The notes beneath the pieces were generated by a model. That model was given only the letters and a program-made list of their open reading frames with translations, was not told the DNA's origin and did no database searches. Positions 35,062 through 43,479 of a DNA stretch of 64,000 nucleotides are shown here, one piece after another. Within the stretch, counting starts at the first letter, position 1; every line of letters starts with the position of its first letter. The stretch is from assembly GCA_965214955.1 (NCBI GenBank), contig CBDCCU010000015.1:1-64000 (forward strand), written 5' to 3'. Origin of the DNA: Aliikangiella sp965214955. GTDB lineage: Bacteria; Pseudomonadota; Gammaproteobacteria; Enterobacterales; Kangiellaceae. A program made the translations under genes and the position numbers.

Positions 35062-35774
35062 TGAGTGCAATTAAAGATAAAATCAATGCAACGGCATGGC
35101 ATGAGGTTATTGATGATATTGCGGGCAATGGTTATGCGGTTGTGCCTAACTTTATGAGTGAGCAAAACTGTAAAGTTTTAATTGATAATTACGAAAATAA
35201 AGTGGGCTATCGTAAAACCGTTACCATGGCTAGGCACCGATTTGGGCTTGGCGAGTATAAATACTATGACTATCCGCTCCCACCGATAATACAAGTGTTA
35301 AGAGAAGAAATTTATAGCAGGTTAGCACCAATGGCTAATGGCTGGATGAATGCGCTTAGAATCGATGTTAGCTACCCCAAAACACTTAACCAATTGCACC
35401 AGCACTGCAAAGAGCACAACCAATTAAAACCAACACCGCTAATTTTAAAATATGGGAAAGGTGGCTTTAATACTTTACACCAAGATCTTTATGGTGATGT
35501 TTATTTTCCACTACAAGTAGCCATTTTTTTAAACGAGCCCGAAGTCGATTATACCGGCGGAGAGTTTGTATTAACTCAGCAAAACCCTAGGGCGCAATCT
35601 AAAGCTACCGTATTAAGACCTAACAAAGGCGACATGTTGATATTTCCAACCAGATACAAACCCGTTATGGGAGCTAGAGGATATCACCGCACCACCATGA
35701 AGCATGGCGTAAGTGAAGTAACTAGTGGAGAGCGGTATGTCATGGGTATTATTTTTCACGATGCCGTTAGTTAA
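35061..35774 (+). CDS. 2-oxoglutarate/Fe(II) oxygenase coupled to the Ada-like gene
   Basis: A 237-residue prolyl-4-hydroxylase-type dioxygenase. The iron site is HxD in NTLHQDLYGD plus a distal histidine in TTMKHGVSEV; the oxoglutarate arginine is in SGERYVMGI. VPNFMSEQNCKVLI and FLNEPEVDYTGGEFVL are typical of this group. It is translationally coupled to the alkylation-repair gene (TAATG), and this pair is recurrent in proteobacteria, so a role in alkylation damage response is a fair inference. It is not AlkB itself: the AlkB RxNxTxR substrate motif is absent. Confidence 0.85.
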   Translation: MSAIKDKINATAWHEVIDDIAGNGYAVVPNFMSEQNCKVLIDNYENKVGYRKTVTMARHRFGLGEYKYYDYPLPPIIQVLREEIYSRLAPMANGWMNALRIDVSYPKTLNQLHQHCKEHNQLKPTPLILKYGKGGFNTLHQDLYGDVYFPLQVAIFLNEPEVDYTGGEFVLTQQNPRAQSKATVLRPNKGDMLIFPTRYKPVMGARGYHRTTMKHGVSEVTSGERYVMGIIFHDAVS

Positions 35775-35824
35775 AAATATCTTATTTTCAGTAATAACTT
35801 TTTAATAAACAATGAGGACAAAAA

Positions 35825-36641
35825 ATGTCAAATATTTTAGAAAAAACAAGCCAATTTAGAGCACTACATGAGCGTAGTGAAGGATTTATTATTCCAAACC
35901 CTTGGGATATTGGCAGCGCTAAAGTGCTTGAAGATCTCGGGTTTGAAGCATTAGCAACAACCACTGCGGGTTTTGCTTTTAGTGTTGGTAAAGCCGATGG
36001 CTCAACAAGCCGTGAAGAAGTAATTAACAATGCAGGACTTATCGCCAATGCGGTTTCCATTCCTGTTAATGCCGACTTACTTAACGGATTTGGTGATAGC
36101 CCAGAAGAGGTGGCAAAAACCATTACTTTAGCAGGTGAAGCAGGTCTAGCTGGTGGCTCTATAGAAGACACCACAGGCAACCCAGATGCACCGCTTTATG
36201 ACTTTAATTTAGCCGTTGAGCGTATTGAAGCTGCAGTAGAAGCCGCAAGAGCATTAGATCACCCATTTGTACTAACCGCACGTTGCGACGGATTATTTGC
36301 TGGAGCTTGTGAGCTAGACTATGCCATAGCCAGAATTCAAGCCTTTGAAAAAAGCTGGTGCCGATGTTTTATATATTCCAGGCCTTGGGAATCTTGAGCA
36401 GGTAAAAACAGTGTTAAATGCAGTAAATACACCAGTTAATGTGCTAAGTACCATTGGTGATTTAAATGACGCTACTGCATTAATTAATGCTGGCGTGCAA
36501 AGGGTTAGCGTGGGTAGTTCATTATATACCGCAGTAATCGACCATTTAGTTAATGATGCCAAAAAATTAAAAGCTGGTGATGCAGGTTTTGTTGATGGTG
36601 TTGGCACTTATATGGCCTTACAAACTAAGTTTTCTCAATAG
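35825..36641 (+). pseudogene. Isocitrate lyase/PEP mutase family protein, frameshifted
   Basis: Two overlapping frames together encode a ~271-residue PEP-mutase-superfamily enzyme: FIIPNPWDIGSAKVLEDLGF, ATTTAGFAFSVGKADG, PVNADLLNGFGDSPEEV, GGSIEDTTG (metal site), FVLTARCDG, then after the break AGADVLYIPGLGN and RVSVGSSLY. The shift is in the A6 run at 36348-36353: five As restore QAFEKAGADVLYIPG. Apart from this, both halves are well conserved, so an error in the sequence is as likely as a real mutation. Such proteins include 2-methylisocitrate lyase and C-C lyases of unknown substrate. Confidence 0.85.
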
Positions 36642-36713
36642 AAAACAACGGGCTCTGTATAAATAAAATTTACAGAGCTTAATCCCCAACACAACAATTA
36701 CAGAGAAAAAACA

Positions 36714-37341
36714 ATGAAAATTTATGACGTAGAAAATTTCCCTAATCCATTAAGAGTAAGAATTGCATTAGCTGAAAAAAATGCACTAGATCAAATTGAA
36801 TTTATTCATGTTGATCTTTTAAAAGGCGAACATCGTGAGCCTGATATGCTGGCTAAAAATCCACTAGGAACTGTACCTGTTTTTAGAGCTTGAAGATGGC
36901 TCGTATATTTCGGAATGTTCGGCAATCACTGAGTACATCGACAAACAGTTTTCGGGAACATCATTAACTGGTGAAAGTGCCGTCGAAAGAGCACGCATTG
37001 ACATGATGCATAGAAGAGCAGAGCTAATGATCCTTGAGCCGCTTGGTGATTATTTTCATCAAGCAACCGATGGCTTGGGTCCAGAATTAGAAAAAGATCA
37101 AAATAAAGCTTGGGGGCTTAAACAAAAAGCCAAAGCAGAAAATGGTTTAAAATATTTTGATGAGCAACTCGCAGGTGTTGACTATGTTGCCAACAACCAG
37201 TTTTCTATGGCTGATATTACCTTGCTTGCTTGTATGTTTACGGCAGGTTTTGTGCAACTTGAAATTCCAGCAAGTTACACTAATTTAAACCGTTGGTTTG
37301 AACAAATGAAAGCCAGAGCGAGCGTTGCACAAAATATTTAA
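36714..37341 (+). pseudogene. Glutathione S-transferase, frameshifted
   Basis: The first frame (from ATG 36714) reads KIYDVENFPNPLRVRIALAE to NPLGTVPVFRA and stops; the second continues DGSYISECSAITEYIDKQF through a normal GST C-terminal helical domain ending at 37341. Removing one T from the T5 run at 36880-36884 restores LGTVPVLELEDGSYISE, the standard GST thioredoxin-fold motif with cis-proline. The corrected protein is ~208 residues. It is 72 bases behind the PEP-mutase-family gene, and probably in one operon with it. Confidence 0.88.
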
Positions 37342-37368
37342 GTTTAAATTGTTGTACGCTACGCTATT

Positions 37369-37406
37369 AAAAATATTCACTTTCTAAGAAGGTGGATATT
37401 TTTTTA
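37369..37406. terminator. Rho-independent terminator after the GST gene
   Basis: aatattcactttc pairs with gaaggtggatatt (two G-U pairs) around a TAA loop, with a T7 tail on the plus strand and an A-rich left flank that gives Ts on the minus strand. Confidence 0.75.
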
Positions 37407-37537
37407 TTTCTAGATTTTATTCCTGTTGTCATACTTTTCTCTTGTTGCTTGTCCTCTAAAAAATAATATAGGATTAACCTTACAAGAGTAAAAACCTGAT
37501 CGCTCCATCAATGCCGCGATCAAGTCGTTTCAAAACA

Positions 37538-38947
37538 CTAAACCTCAACATGCTTCCACGCGCCACGTTTAAAATACCAAACACCCACAACGGCAATTAA
37601 ACTTTCGGCAATAGTTATGGCTAAAAATACACCTGTTGGCCCCATGTTAATGGTTTTAGCTAGCACAAAAGCTAGGGGAATTTGAAATAGCCAATAGCAA
37701 AAGAGGTTAATGTAAGTGGGTGTCATGGTGTCACCTGCGCCATTAAAGGCTTGAACCACTATCATACCAATGGCATAAAACCCGTAGCCATAACAAACAT
37801 ATCTTAAACAATCAATTCCATAACCGATAACTGCTGGATCATTAGTGAATAATCTTATGGTTGGCTCGGCAAAAATGATAAAGATAATGGCTACCGACAC
37901 CATAAATATCACGTTGTATTTGGCCACTTTCCAAACTGATTGCTCTGCTCGCTCTGGTAAACCTGCACCTAAGTTTTGTCCAACTAATGTAGCAACGGCA
38001 TTGCTTAAACCCCAAGCAGGTAAAATCGCAAAAATCACCAGCCTAATGGCAATGGTATAACCTGCAATTGCGGCACTTCCGTAAGTTGAAACTATTCTTA
38101 CTAGCGCAACCCAGCTTGCGGTTGCAATTAAAAATTGTGCGATTCCGCCAAATGAAGTTTTAAGCAATTTTGCACATACAGGCCAAACTAATTTTAAATG
38201 ATTAAAATCTAATTTAATTCGGTTGTTTGCATTGGTTAAATGATAAAGCTGATATAAAACACCTACTCCACGTCCAATATTGGTGGCTACCGCTGCACCA
38301 GTAACACCCATTTCAGGGAATGGTCCCACACCATAAATTAGCATGGGATCAAGCACAATATTGATACCGTTTGCTAGCCATAATGATTTCATCGCAACGC
38401 TGGCATCACCAGCGCCACGGAAAATAGCGTTAAATAAAAATAGATACAAAATAGTAATTGAGCCGCCAAGCATTATGCTGGTGTAAGAGCTGCCTTGCTT
38501 AATCACTGAATCGGTTGCACCCATTAGCCGCAATATTTCTTCGGCAAAAAATAATCCAATTGCTCCAACGGCTAAGGCAACTAATGCACCAATCCAAACG
38601 GTTTGTCCGGTCACCACATTAGCGCCTTCATTATCTTTTTCGCCGATGCGTCTGGCCACGGTGGCGGTTACTGCCATGCTTAACCCAATAGCAATGGCAT
38701 AAAGCAAAGTAATAACGGCCTCTGTTAAGCCAACCACGGCTACGGCATCGGCACCTAATCCTGAAACAAAGAAAATATCGGTGACGGCAAATACCGATTC
38801 CATAAGCATTTCTAATACCATGGGTACGGCTAATAAAAATGCCGCTGTGCCAATTGAGCCTTGAGTAAAGTCTTGTTGGGTATCGCCTTTTAACGCGCGT
38901 TTAAATAATTGGTTAAAATGTTTAAATTTTGAGATCAATAATTTCAA
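37538..38947 (-). CDS. MATE family multidrug/Na+ antiporter
   Basis: A 469-residue, 12-helix exporter of the MATE family. Typical segments are AAFLLAVPMVLEMLMESVFAVTD at the first helix, GLGADAVAVVGLTEAVITL, ATVARRIGEKDNEGAN, and GTAAFL...WGLSNAVATLVGQNLGAG at the start of the second half. It exports cationic compounds in exchange for Na+ or H+. The start is TTG at 38947 with GAGGAC eight bases upstream. Upstream lie a promoter, a short leader ORF and alternative hairpins (see entries near 39.1-39.3 kb) that may regulate it. Confidence 0.92.
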   Translation of the reverse strand: MKLLISKFKHFNQLFKRALKGDTQQDFTQGSIGTAAFLLAVPMVLEMLMESVFAVTDIFFVSGLGADAVAVVGLTEAVITLLYAIAIGLSMAVTATVARRIGEKDNEGANVVTGQTVWIGALVALAVGAIGLFFAEEILRLMGATDSVIKQGSSYTSIMLGGSITILYLFLFNAIFRGAGDASVAMKSLWLANGINIVLDPMLIYGVGPFPEMGVTGAAVATNIGRGVGVLYQLYHLTNANNRIKLDFNHLKLVWPVCAKLLKTSFGGIAQFLIATASWVALVRIVSTYGSAAIAGYTIAIRLVIFAILPAWGLSNAVATLVGQNLGAGLPERAEQSVWKVAKYNVIFMVSVAIIFIIFAEPTIRLFTNDPAVIGYGIDCLRYVCYGYGFYAIGMIVVQAFNGAGDTMTPTYINLFCYWLFQIPLAFVLAKTINMGPTGVFLAITIAESLIAVVGVWYFKRGAWKHVEV

Positions 38948-38961
38948 TTTTTTTGTCCTCT

Positions 38962-39157
38962 ACCAAACGAATAAAAAATACTAAATGTTTGGCTTAGTAA
39001 TGATAGTTAGCAAATGCGTTAAGATAAGTAGGCATTTGATCTAGAAATAAATATTAGCTATAAAAGCCGCAAATTTAGATCTGATAATTGATAAGGACGA
39101 GGTAACCGTTTGGTCTAAATCGAAAAAATATTGACTTTAAGGTAAAGACAAAACGGT
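38962..39157 (-). promoter_or_regulatory. Alternative RNA hairpins upstream of the MATE gene
   Basis: On the minus-strand transcript, segment 1 (39146-39157, inside the end of the leader ORF) pairs with segment 2 (39105-39116) over 12 bases with one mismatch. Eight bases of segment 2 (39107-39114) can instead pair perfectly with segment 3 (38962-38969), which lies immediately before the ribosome binding site of the MATE gene. Mutually exclusive pairing of this sort is the hallmark of attenuation. The 8-bp match alone could be chance. Confidence 0.4.
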
Positions 39158-39211
39158 AACAGCTAAAACCCTATCGGTGTATCTACTGATTAATAAAGTT
39201 GAAGTGTTCAT
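39137..39211 (-). CDS. Possible 24-residue leader peptide of the MATE gene
   Basis: A short frame on the minus strand (MNTSTLLISRYTDRVLAVTV, then LSLP) with a strong AAGGA seven bases before its ATG and a good promoter 30 bases further upstream. It ends 190 bases before the MATE start and its last codons contain segment 1 of the hairpins described at 38962-39157. If real it would act through ribosome stalling. No known leader resembles it. Confidence 0.4.
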   Translation of the reverse strand: MNTSTLLISRYTDRVLAVTVLSLP

Positions 39212-39244
39212 TGTCTTTCCTTAGTAAGAATTAAAACCGATAAA

Positions 39245-39272
39245 ATCATACGTTAAAAATGATTAAAGTCAA
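39245..39272 (-). promoter_or_regulatory. Sigma-70 promoter for the MATE leader
   Basis: On the minus strand TTGACT (39267-39272) and TATGAT (39245-39250) are separated by 16 bases, five of six matches at each box. Transcription would start near 39238, giving a leader of about 290 bases before the MATE gene. Confidence 0.6.
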
Positions 39273-39404
39273 ATTTATCCTTTTAAGAAATTAACCTTTA
39301 AGGTTATAAAAATTAAATTCAATCTTTTTAAGTTAGTTTGGTATTCGATCTTAAATGAAAAGCAGGGTAATATTGGTTTATCTGTTTTTACTTAAAATTA
39401 TTTT

Positions 39405-39911
39405 ATGGCTAATCAATTACCGCGTGTTGCCATTTTTGTTGACGTGCAAAACGTGTATTACACTACCTCGCAAGAATTTAATCGAAATTTTGATTACAAC
39501 AAGTTTTGGGCAAAGGTTACCGATGGTCGTGAGGTTTTTTGTGCCAATGCTTATGCGATTGATCGCGGTGATGAAAAACAAAAGCAGTTTCAAAATATTT
39601 TAAGAGCCATTGGGTTTGAAGTAAAACTAAAGCCTTTTATTCAACGCCGCGATGGTTCATCAAAAGGCGATTGGGATGTTGGTATTGTGATCGATGTATT
39701 AGAGCAAGCTGAATCGGTCGATAGAGTGGTGCTAGTTTCTGGTGATGGCGATTTTGATTTACTCGCTCAGCAAGTGATTAATAAGTATAACATTCCATTT
39801 GATGTATATGGCGTAGAATCGTTAACCGCAAAATCCTTAATAGATAGCTGCTCTAAGTTTTATCCTATTACTGAAAAGCTGTTATTAAATCCTCGTTCAA
39901 GTACCCGATAG
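39405..39911 (+). CDS. NYN domain (LabA/DUF88-type) protein
   Basis: A 168-residue single-domain PIN-like nuclease-fold protein. Acidic residues expected for the metal site are present: VAIFVDVQNVYYT at the N-terminus, GDWDVGIVIDVLE in the middle and VVLVSGDGDFDLLAQQV towards the end. NYN proteins are predicted or shown RNases; close LabA-type members have roles in RNA metabolism or clock control in other groups. No target can be given. The GNAT gene follows after five bases, so the two are probably co-transcribed. Confidence 0.87.
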   Translation: MANQLPRVAIFVDVQNVYYTTSQEFNRNFDYNKFWAKVTDGREVFCANAYAIDRGDEKQKQFQNILRAIGFEVKLKPFIQRRDGSSKGDWDVGIVIDVLEQAESVDRVVLVSGDGDFDLLAQQVINKYNIPFDVYGVESLTAKSLIDSCSKFYPITEKLLLNPRSSTR

Positions 39912-39916
39912 TTAAG

Positions 39917-40381
39917 ATGAATAAGTTTAAAGTTCGCTCAGCTAAAGTTAGTGATTTGCCAAAATTATTAGATTTTGAACAAGGCATTATTGAAACCGAA
40001 AGACCGATGGATCCTACTTTAAAATCTGGGCATATTAATTATTATGATATTGAAGCTATGATCAAAAGCGAAAGTGCCGAAGTTTGTGTAGTTACTCATC
40101 ATGAGAAAATTATTGCCTCAGGTTATGCCAAAATTAAAGCCTCAAAAGATTATGTAAATCATAAACAACATGCGTACTTAGGGTTTATGTATGTTGATGA
40201 AAACTATCGAGGCCAAGGTGTTAATGGTTTAGTGGTTGACGCTTTAAAGGCTTGGACAAGAGAGCAAGGTTTAAAAGAAATAAGACTGGAAGTTTATGCG
40301 GATAATCCTGCGGCTATAAAAGCCTATGAAAAAACAGGGTTTTATCAGCATATAATTCGAATGCGTGTCAAGTTAGATTAA
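39917..40381 (+). CDS. GNAT family N-acetyltransferase
   Basis: A 154-residue acetyltransferase. The acetyl-CoA binding motif A is GFMYVDENYRGQGVNGLVVD and the terminal NPAAIKAYEKTGFYQ is the usual motif B. KFKVRSAKVSDLPKLLDFEQ is a standard GNAT N-terminus. The acceptor substrate is unknown. Its stop codon touches the left end of the 268-bp repeat element. Confidence 0.9.
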   Translation: MNKFKVRSAKVSDLPKLLDFEQGIIETERPMDPTLKSGHINYYDIEAMIKSESAEVCVVTHHEKIIASGYAKIKASKDYVNHKQHAYLGFMYVDENYRGQGVNGLVVDALKAWTREQGLKEIRLEVYADNPAAIKAYEKTGFYQHIIRMRVKLD

Positions 40382-40648
40382 TATACCCGTTCTCCTTCAA
40401 GATGCTTGTTTCAGTGTTCAGCCAAAAAGTTTGGACAAGGCGCAGCTTGCAGGAAATGGCAAGCCCTTTTCAAAAGCTGCAACACAGTGCAAGCTTTTTG
40501 ACTGAGCACCCGAAGGGCAAGGCAGTAAGCCAACCTCTTTTTCGTTATCAATGCTTGAATTAGAATGACTAATCCTGCGCATTAATGCCTCAAATAGGAT
40601 GGCTTACTGTCTTGCTGAAACATGCATCTTGAAGGAGAACGGGTATAT
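40381..40648. mobile_element. 268-bp MITE-like element with 34-bp inverted ends
   Basis: The arms 40381-40414 and 40615-40648 are inverted repeats of 34 bases with one mismatch. Inside, aaggcagtaagcca (about 40519-40532) and tggcttactgtctt (about 40600-40613) form a second nested inverted repeat. It encodes no protein. The terminal bases read tata on both sides, compatible with a TA target duplication as in IS630/Tc1-type MITEs, but this is not proven. A fragment of the arm recurs at 33992-34006, so it is a dispersed family. The right arm carries AAGGAG, which serves as ribosome binding site of the next gene. Confidence 0.85.
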
Positions 40649-41324
40649 GTCTAATATTAAAAAAATACGCGCCGTAATTAGTTGGTCTTCTGGTAAAGAT
40701 TCCACTTTAACGTTGCTTCGTTTATTAGCCGATCCTAATGTTGAAGTAGTTGGCTTATTAACTACTTATGTTGGTGATTCTATTCCTTTTCAGGCGACAT
40801 CATTATCAATGGTTAAAGCGCAAGCAAAAGCCGTTAACCTACCTTTAATATTAGTTGAGCTACCGAAGGTCTTTCCCGCTAATGAGGTCTATCAATCGTT
40901 AGTGATTAATGCAATTAAAAAGAGCGATCTTAATATTGAAGCTGTGGCGTTTGGCGATATGTTTTGTAATGGTATTGCTGAATACAGACAAAGTTATATT
41001 GAGCCTGCTGGGTTAAAGTGTTTGTTTCCATTACTGGGTGAGAGCTCAATATCGCTGGCTACAGAAATTATTGATGCGGGTATTAAAACATTAATTTCTA
41101 CCGTAGACACAACACAATTGGATAAGAAATTTTTGGGTAAACAATATAACCAAAAATTAATTCGCTCGCTTCCGCAATCGGTTGATCCTTGCGGCGAAGA
41201 TGGGGAGTTTCATACTCTGGTTTATGATGCGCCTTGCTTTACTTCACCACTTAATGTTGAGATTGAAAAACACCAAGATGATGGGCGTTTTTATTCTGTT
41301 GTAATGAAATTAAAAGCAAATTAA
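40647..41324 (+). CDS. Dph6-related ATP-pyrophosphatase (PP-loop/AANH superfamily)
   Basis: A 225-residue adenine-nucleotide alpha-hydrolase-like protein. The PP-loop is VISWSSGKDSTLTLLRLL. VAFGDMFCNGIAEYRQ and PCGEDGEFHTLVYDAP match the Dph6-type ligases that amidate diphthine in eukaryotes. Bacteria lack diphthamide, so the bacterial substrate is unknown. The ATG at 40647 is chosen because AAGGAG lies nine bases upstream, within the right arm of the MITE-like element; an in-frame upstream start (40599) would be inside the element. First of a three-gene unit with the GFA and cupin genes. Confidence 0.85.
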   Translation: MSNIKKIRAVISWSSGKDSTLTLLRLLADPNVEVVGLLTTYVGDSIPFQATSLSMVKAQAKAVNLPLILVELPKVFPANEVYQSLVINAIKKSDLNIEAVAFGDMFCNGIAEYRQSYIEPAGLKCLFPLLGESSISLATEIIDAGIKTLISTVDTTQLDKKFLGKQYNQKLIRSLPQSVDPCGEDGEFHTLVYDAPCFTSPLNVEIEKHQDDGRFYSVVMKLKAN

Positions 41325-41341
41325 TAAAAAGTGATAGTTTT

Positions 41342-41704
41342 ATGAAAGCAAACTGTATTTGCGGTAATGTACAAATAGAAATGATGAAGCCAGTTGAGGT
41401 TTTAACCAGTTGCAATTGTTTTACCTGCAATCGTATTGGCGCGCTTTGGGCGTATTTTAAGCAAGCCGAAGTTAAGGTGACTTGCAAGCAGAAGCCAACA
41501 GTTGGCTTTAGGCACGGTGATAAATATTTAGAGTTTCAGCACTGTTCAATTTGCGGTTGTGTTACTCACTATGTTGCAACAGAAAAATATGAACAAGATC
41601 GAATGGCGATTAATTGTCGTATGGTCAATTTAAAACAAATGCAAGATTTGCCTATTCGCTATTTTGATGGTGCTGATACATGGGAGTTTATAGAAAATGA
41701 ATAA
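41342..41704 (+). CDS. GFA/CENP-V family zinc protein (copy 3)
   Basis: A 120-residue Mss4-like protein; ligands NCICGNVQIE, CNCFTCNRIGALWAYF and HCSICGCVTHY. It is the most divergent of the three GFA proteins in the window, and the only one embedded in an operon: 17 bases after the Dph6-like gene and overlapping the cupin gene by eight bases. Activity unknown. Confidence 0.85.
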   Translation: MKANCICGNVQIEMMKPVEVLTSCNCFTCNRIGALWAYFKQAEVKVTCKQKPTVGFRHGDKYLEFQHCSICGCVTHYVATEKYEQDRMAINCRMVNLKQMQDLPIRYFDGADTWEFIENE

Positions 41705-42062
41705 AATTAATTTAGCCGACAAATTTAATTTGTTTGATGATTTATGGTCACCAAAGATTATTGCAGAGTCAAACGGACAATTAGTTAAACTTGCTAAAGG
41801 CAAAGGTGAGTTAGTTTGGCATTCTCACGATAATGAAGATGAGTTATTTCTAGTTCTGAAAGGTACATTAATCATTAAGCTAAAAGACAAAGATATTACT
41901 TTAAACAAAGGTGAAATTTTTGTTGTACCTAAAGGTGTTGAACACTGCCCTGTTGCTAATGAAGAAACGCATTTTTTAATGATTGAGCCAGCATCAACAA
42001 AACACACGGGTGATACCGACTCAAAACAAACTAAAAGTTTAGACGAACAAAATTATATTTAG
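41697..42062 (+). CDS. Cupin domain protein
   Basis: A 121-residue single-domain cupin. The two motifs are clear: WHSHDNEDELFLVLKGTLIIK (G(X)5HXH(X)3-4E(X)6G) and GEIFVVPKGVEHCPVANEET (G(X)5PXG(X)2H), giving a 3-His/1-Glu metal site. Small cupins of this type (annotated as mannose-6-phosphate-isomerase-like) have many substrates; none can be named. Its ATG lies inside the GFA gene end. Converges on the HAMP-GAF gene, eight bases away. Confidence 0.9.
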   Translation: MNKINLADKFNLFDDLWSPKIIAESNGQLVKLAKGKGELVWHSHDNEDELFLVLKGTLIIKLKDKDITLNKGEIFVVPKGVEHCPVANEETHFLMIEPASTKHTGDTDSKQTKSLDEQNYI

Positions 42063-42069
42063 CCGGTTG

Positions 42070-43374
42070 TTATTTTTCGTTAGTGCCAAAAGATAAAAAC
42101 TTGTGCTTTATAAAAGGCATTAAATTTAAAATTAAATCTAAATGCTTGGCTTGTAGTTTAGTTTCAAAGTAACTCGAAAAAATTAAAAATGCAGCACTAT
42201 CTTGAATTTGAATGGGCAGAACAATGGCTGACTTTAATGGGTAGCGAGTAATTAATGTATTTAAAATAACTGAGTTACGATTTTTGTTAATATAATCGCT
42301 AATGTTATTGATCTGTAACGAGCTTTGTTTAAGCGCTACTTTTTCAATATGTTCTTTTTCAGCATCATTGTTATAACTTATCTTAAGCTGAAAAAGGTTT
42401 TTAAAATTACTTGATGGCGAAAGGTGCTTAAATCGGAACCCGTCTTTTTGAGAGTCTTCTACAGCAATAGTAACTAAGTCGCAGCCTGTATAGCTAGTTA
42501 AGTTATGGTGCAAAATTTCTGTTGCTTCGTTTAATGATTTAGCGGTTTGTAAATGAGATAGAATAGATAACACGGTATCTGAGCGTGAAGACATTTCATT
42601 AAATGAAGTGATGAGTTCACCAATTTCATTGCTGTATGATTCTTCAATTTGATGACCATAGTCACCGTTAGACACTTGTGAGAATGCGGCTTTGGTTTTT
42701 TGAATAGGTTTTAAAACTCTAGAATTAAAAAACAAACCAAACAATAAAATAAAACCTACAATGCTAGTAATTTCGGCGTTAGAAGCAATAGATAAAATAC
42801 TACCTTGTTGCTGATTGGTTTTTTCAAATAATGTTAGTAATTGATTGATATTAACGGTTAATTCGTCAATATTTTCAACAATATATTGTGCTCCCCATTC
42901 GAGCCTAGGCTCTTCTTTATTGTCACCAAACTCATCATTTAAACCTTGAGTAAAGCTGCTCCACAGTAGCGCAGATGACTCAATAAGTTTTGACATTTCA
43001 TTAATGTCTTGAGAGCTAGCAAAATTTATCGGGTTTGATTCGATATTATTTAAAAGGTTATTGATAGTATTAAGAGAATTAATGTTTTGCTCAATAGCAT
43101 CAATTTGCTGAATAGTTACCTTATAATAGACTTCTAGATCGCGAAAATAACTTTCAAAGTCTCTTGCAGCATTAAGTTGGTAGATTTGGCTGTTTCTTTT
43201 TAGCTCTATAATTGCATCATTTAAGCGGTAGATTTTAGCTTTTTCTTCAGAGAGTGATCTTGCTTGGCTCGATAGGCTTTGTATGGTGAGCGATACCGCG
43301 ATCCATAAAATACTAATAATAGTTAAAGAGAGTAATACTTGATAATGAATACTATTTTTAAATTTAGCTAACAT
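42070..43374 (-). CDS. Membrane sensor with HAMP and GAF-like domain, no output domain
   Basis: A 434-residue protein: membrane helix (QVLLSLTIISILWIAVSLTI), a ~170-residue helical periplasmic sensor with a long coiled coil, a second helix (ITSIVGFILLFGLFF), a HAMP domain (SRVLKPIQKTKAAFSQVSNGDY... EIGELITSFNEM), and a C-terminal GAF-like domain (~255-430; SLNEATEILHHNLTSYTGCD, AIVLPIQIQDSAAFLIFSS). There is no kinase, GGDEF or methyl-accepting domain. It lies 105 bases downstream of a diguanylate cyclase on the same strand, which may be its partner. Confidence 0.75.
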   Translation of the reverse strand: MLAKFKNSIHYQVLLSLTIISILWIAVSLTIQSLSSQARSLSEEKAKIYRLNDAIIELKRNSQIYQLNAARDFESYFRDLEVYYKVTIQQIDAIEQNINSLNTINNLLNNIESNPINFASSQDINEMSKLIESSALLWSSFTQGLNDEFGDNKEEPRLEWGAQYIVENIDELTVNINQLLTLFEKTNQQQGSILSIASNAEITSIVGFILLFGLFFNSRVLKPIQKTKAAFSQVSNGDYGHQIEESYSNEIGELITSFNEMSSRSDTVLSILSHLQTAKSLNEATEILHHNLTSYTGCDLVTIAVEDSQKDGFRFKHLSPSSNFKNLFQLKISYNNDAEKEHIEKVALKQSSLQINNISDYINKNRNSVILNTLITRYPLKSAIVLPIQIQDSAAFLIFSSYFETKLQAKHLDLILNLMPFIKHKFLSFGTNEK

Positions 43375-43479
43375 TGCGCCCCCAATTTAAGTTTAAATAA
43401 ATGCAATTAATTTGAACTTAAGAGTTTATTTAGGCAAGTTTGTTACATTTGATAAACCGCTGACCAGTTAGGGGTATTT

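Noticed and set aside
36348..36353. Programmed ribosomal frameshifting at the A6 run
   Set aside because: The needed shift is the same kind at six unrelated sites without slippery heptamers or stimulatory structures; sequence error is simpler.
36345..36641. Separate small gene starting at the ATG of 36345
   Set aside because: It is the continuation of the PEP-mutase-family protein after a one-base shift, not an independent gene.
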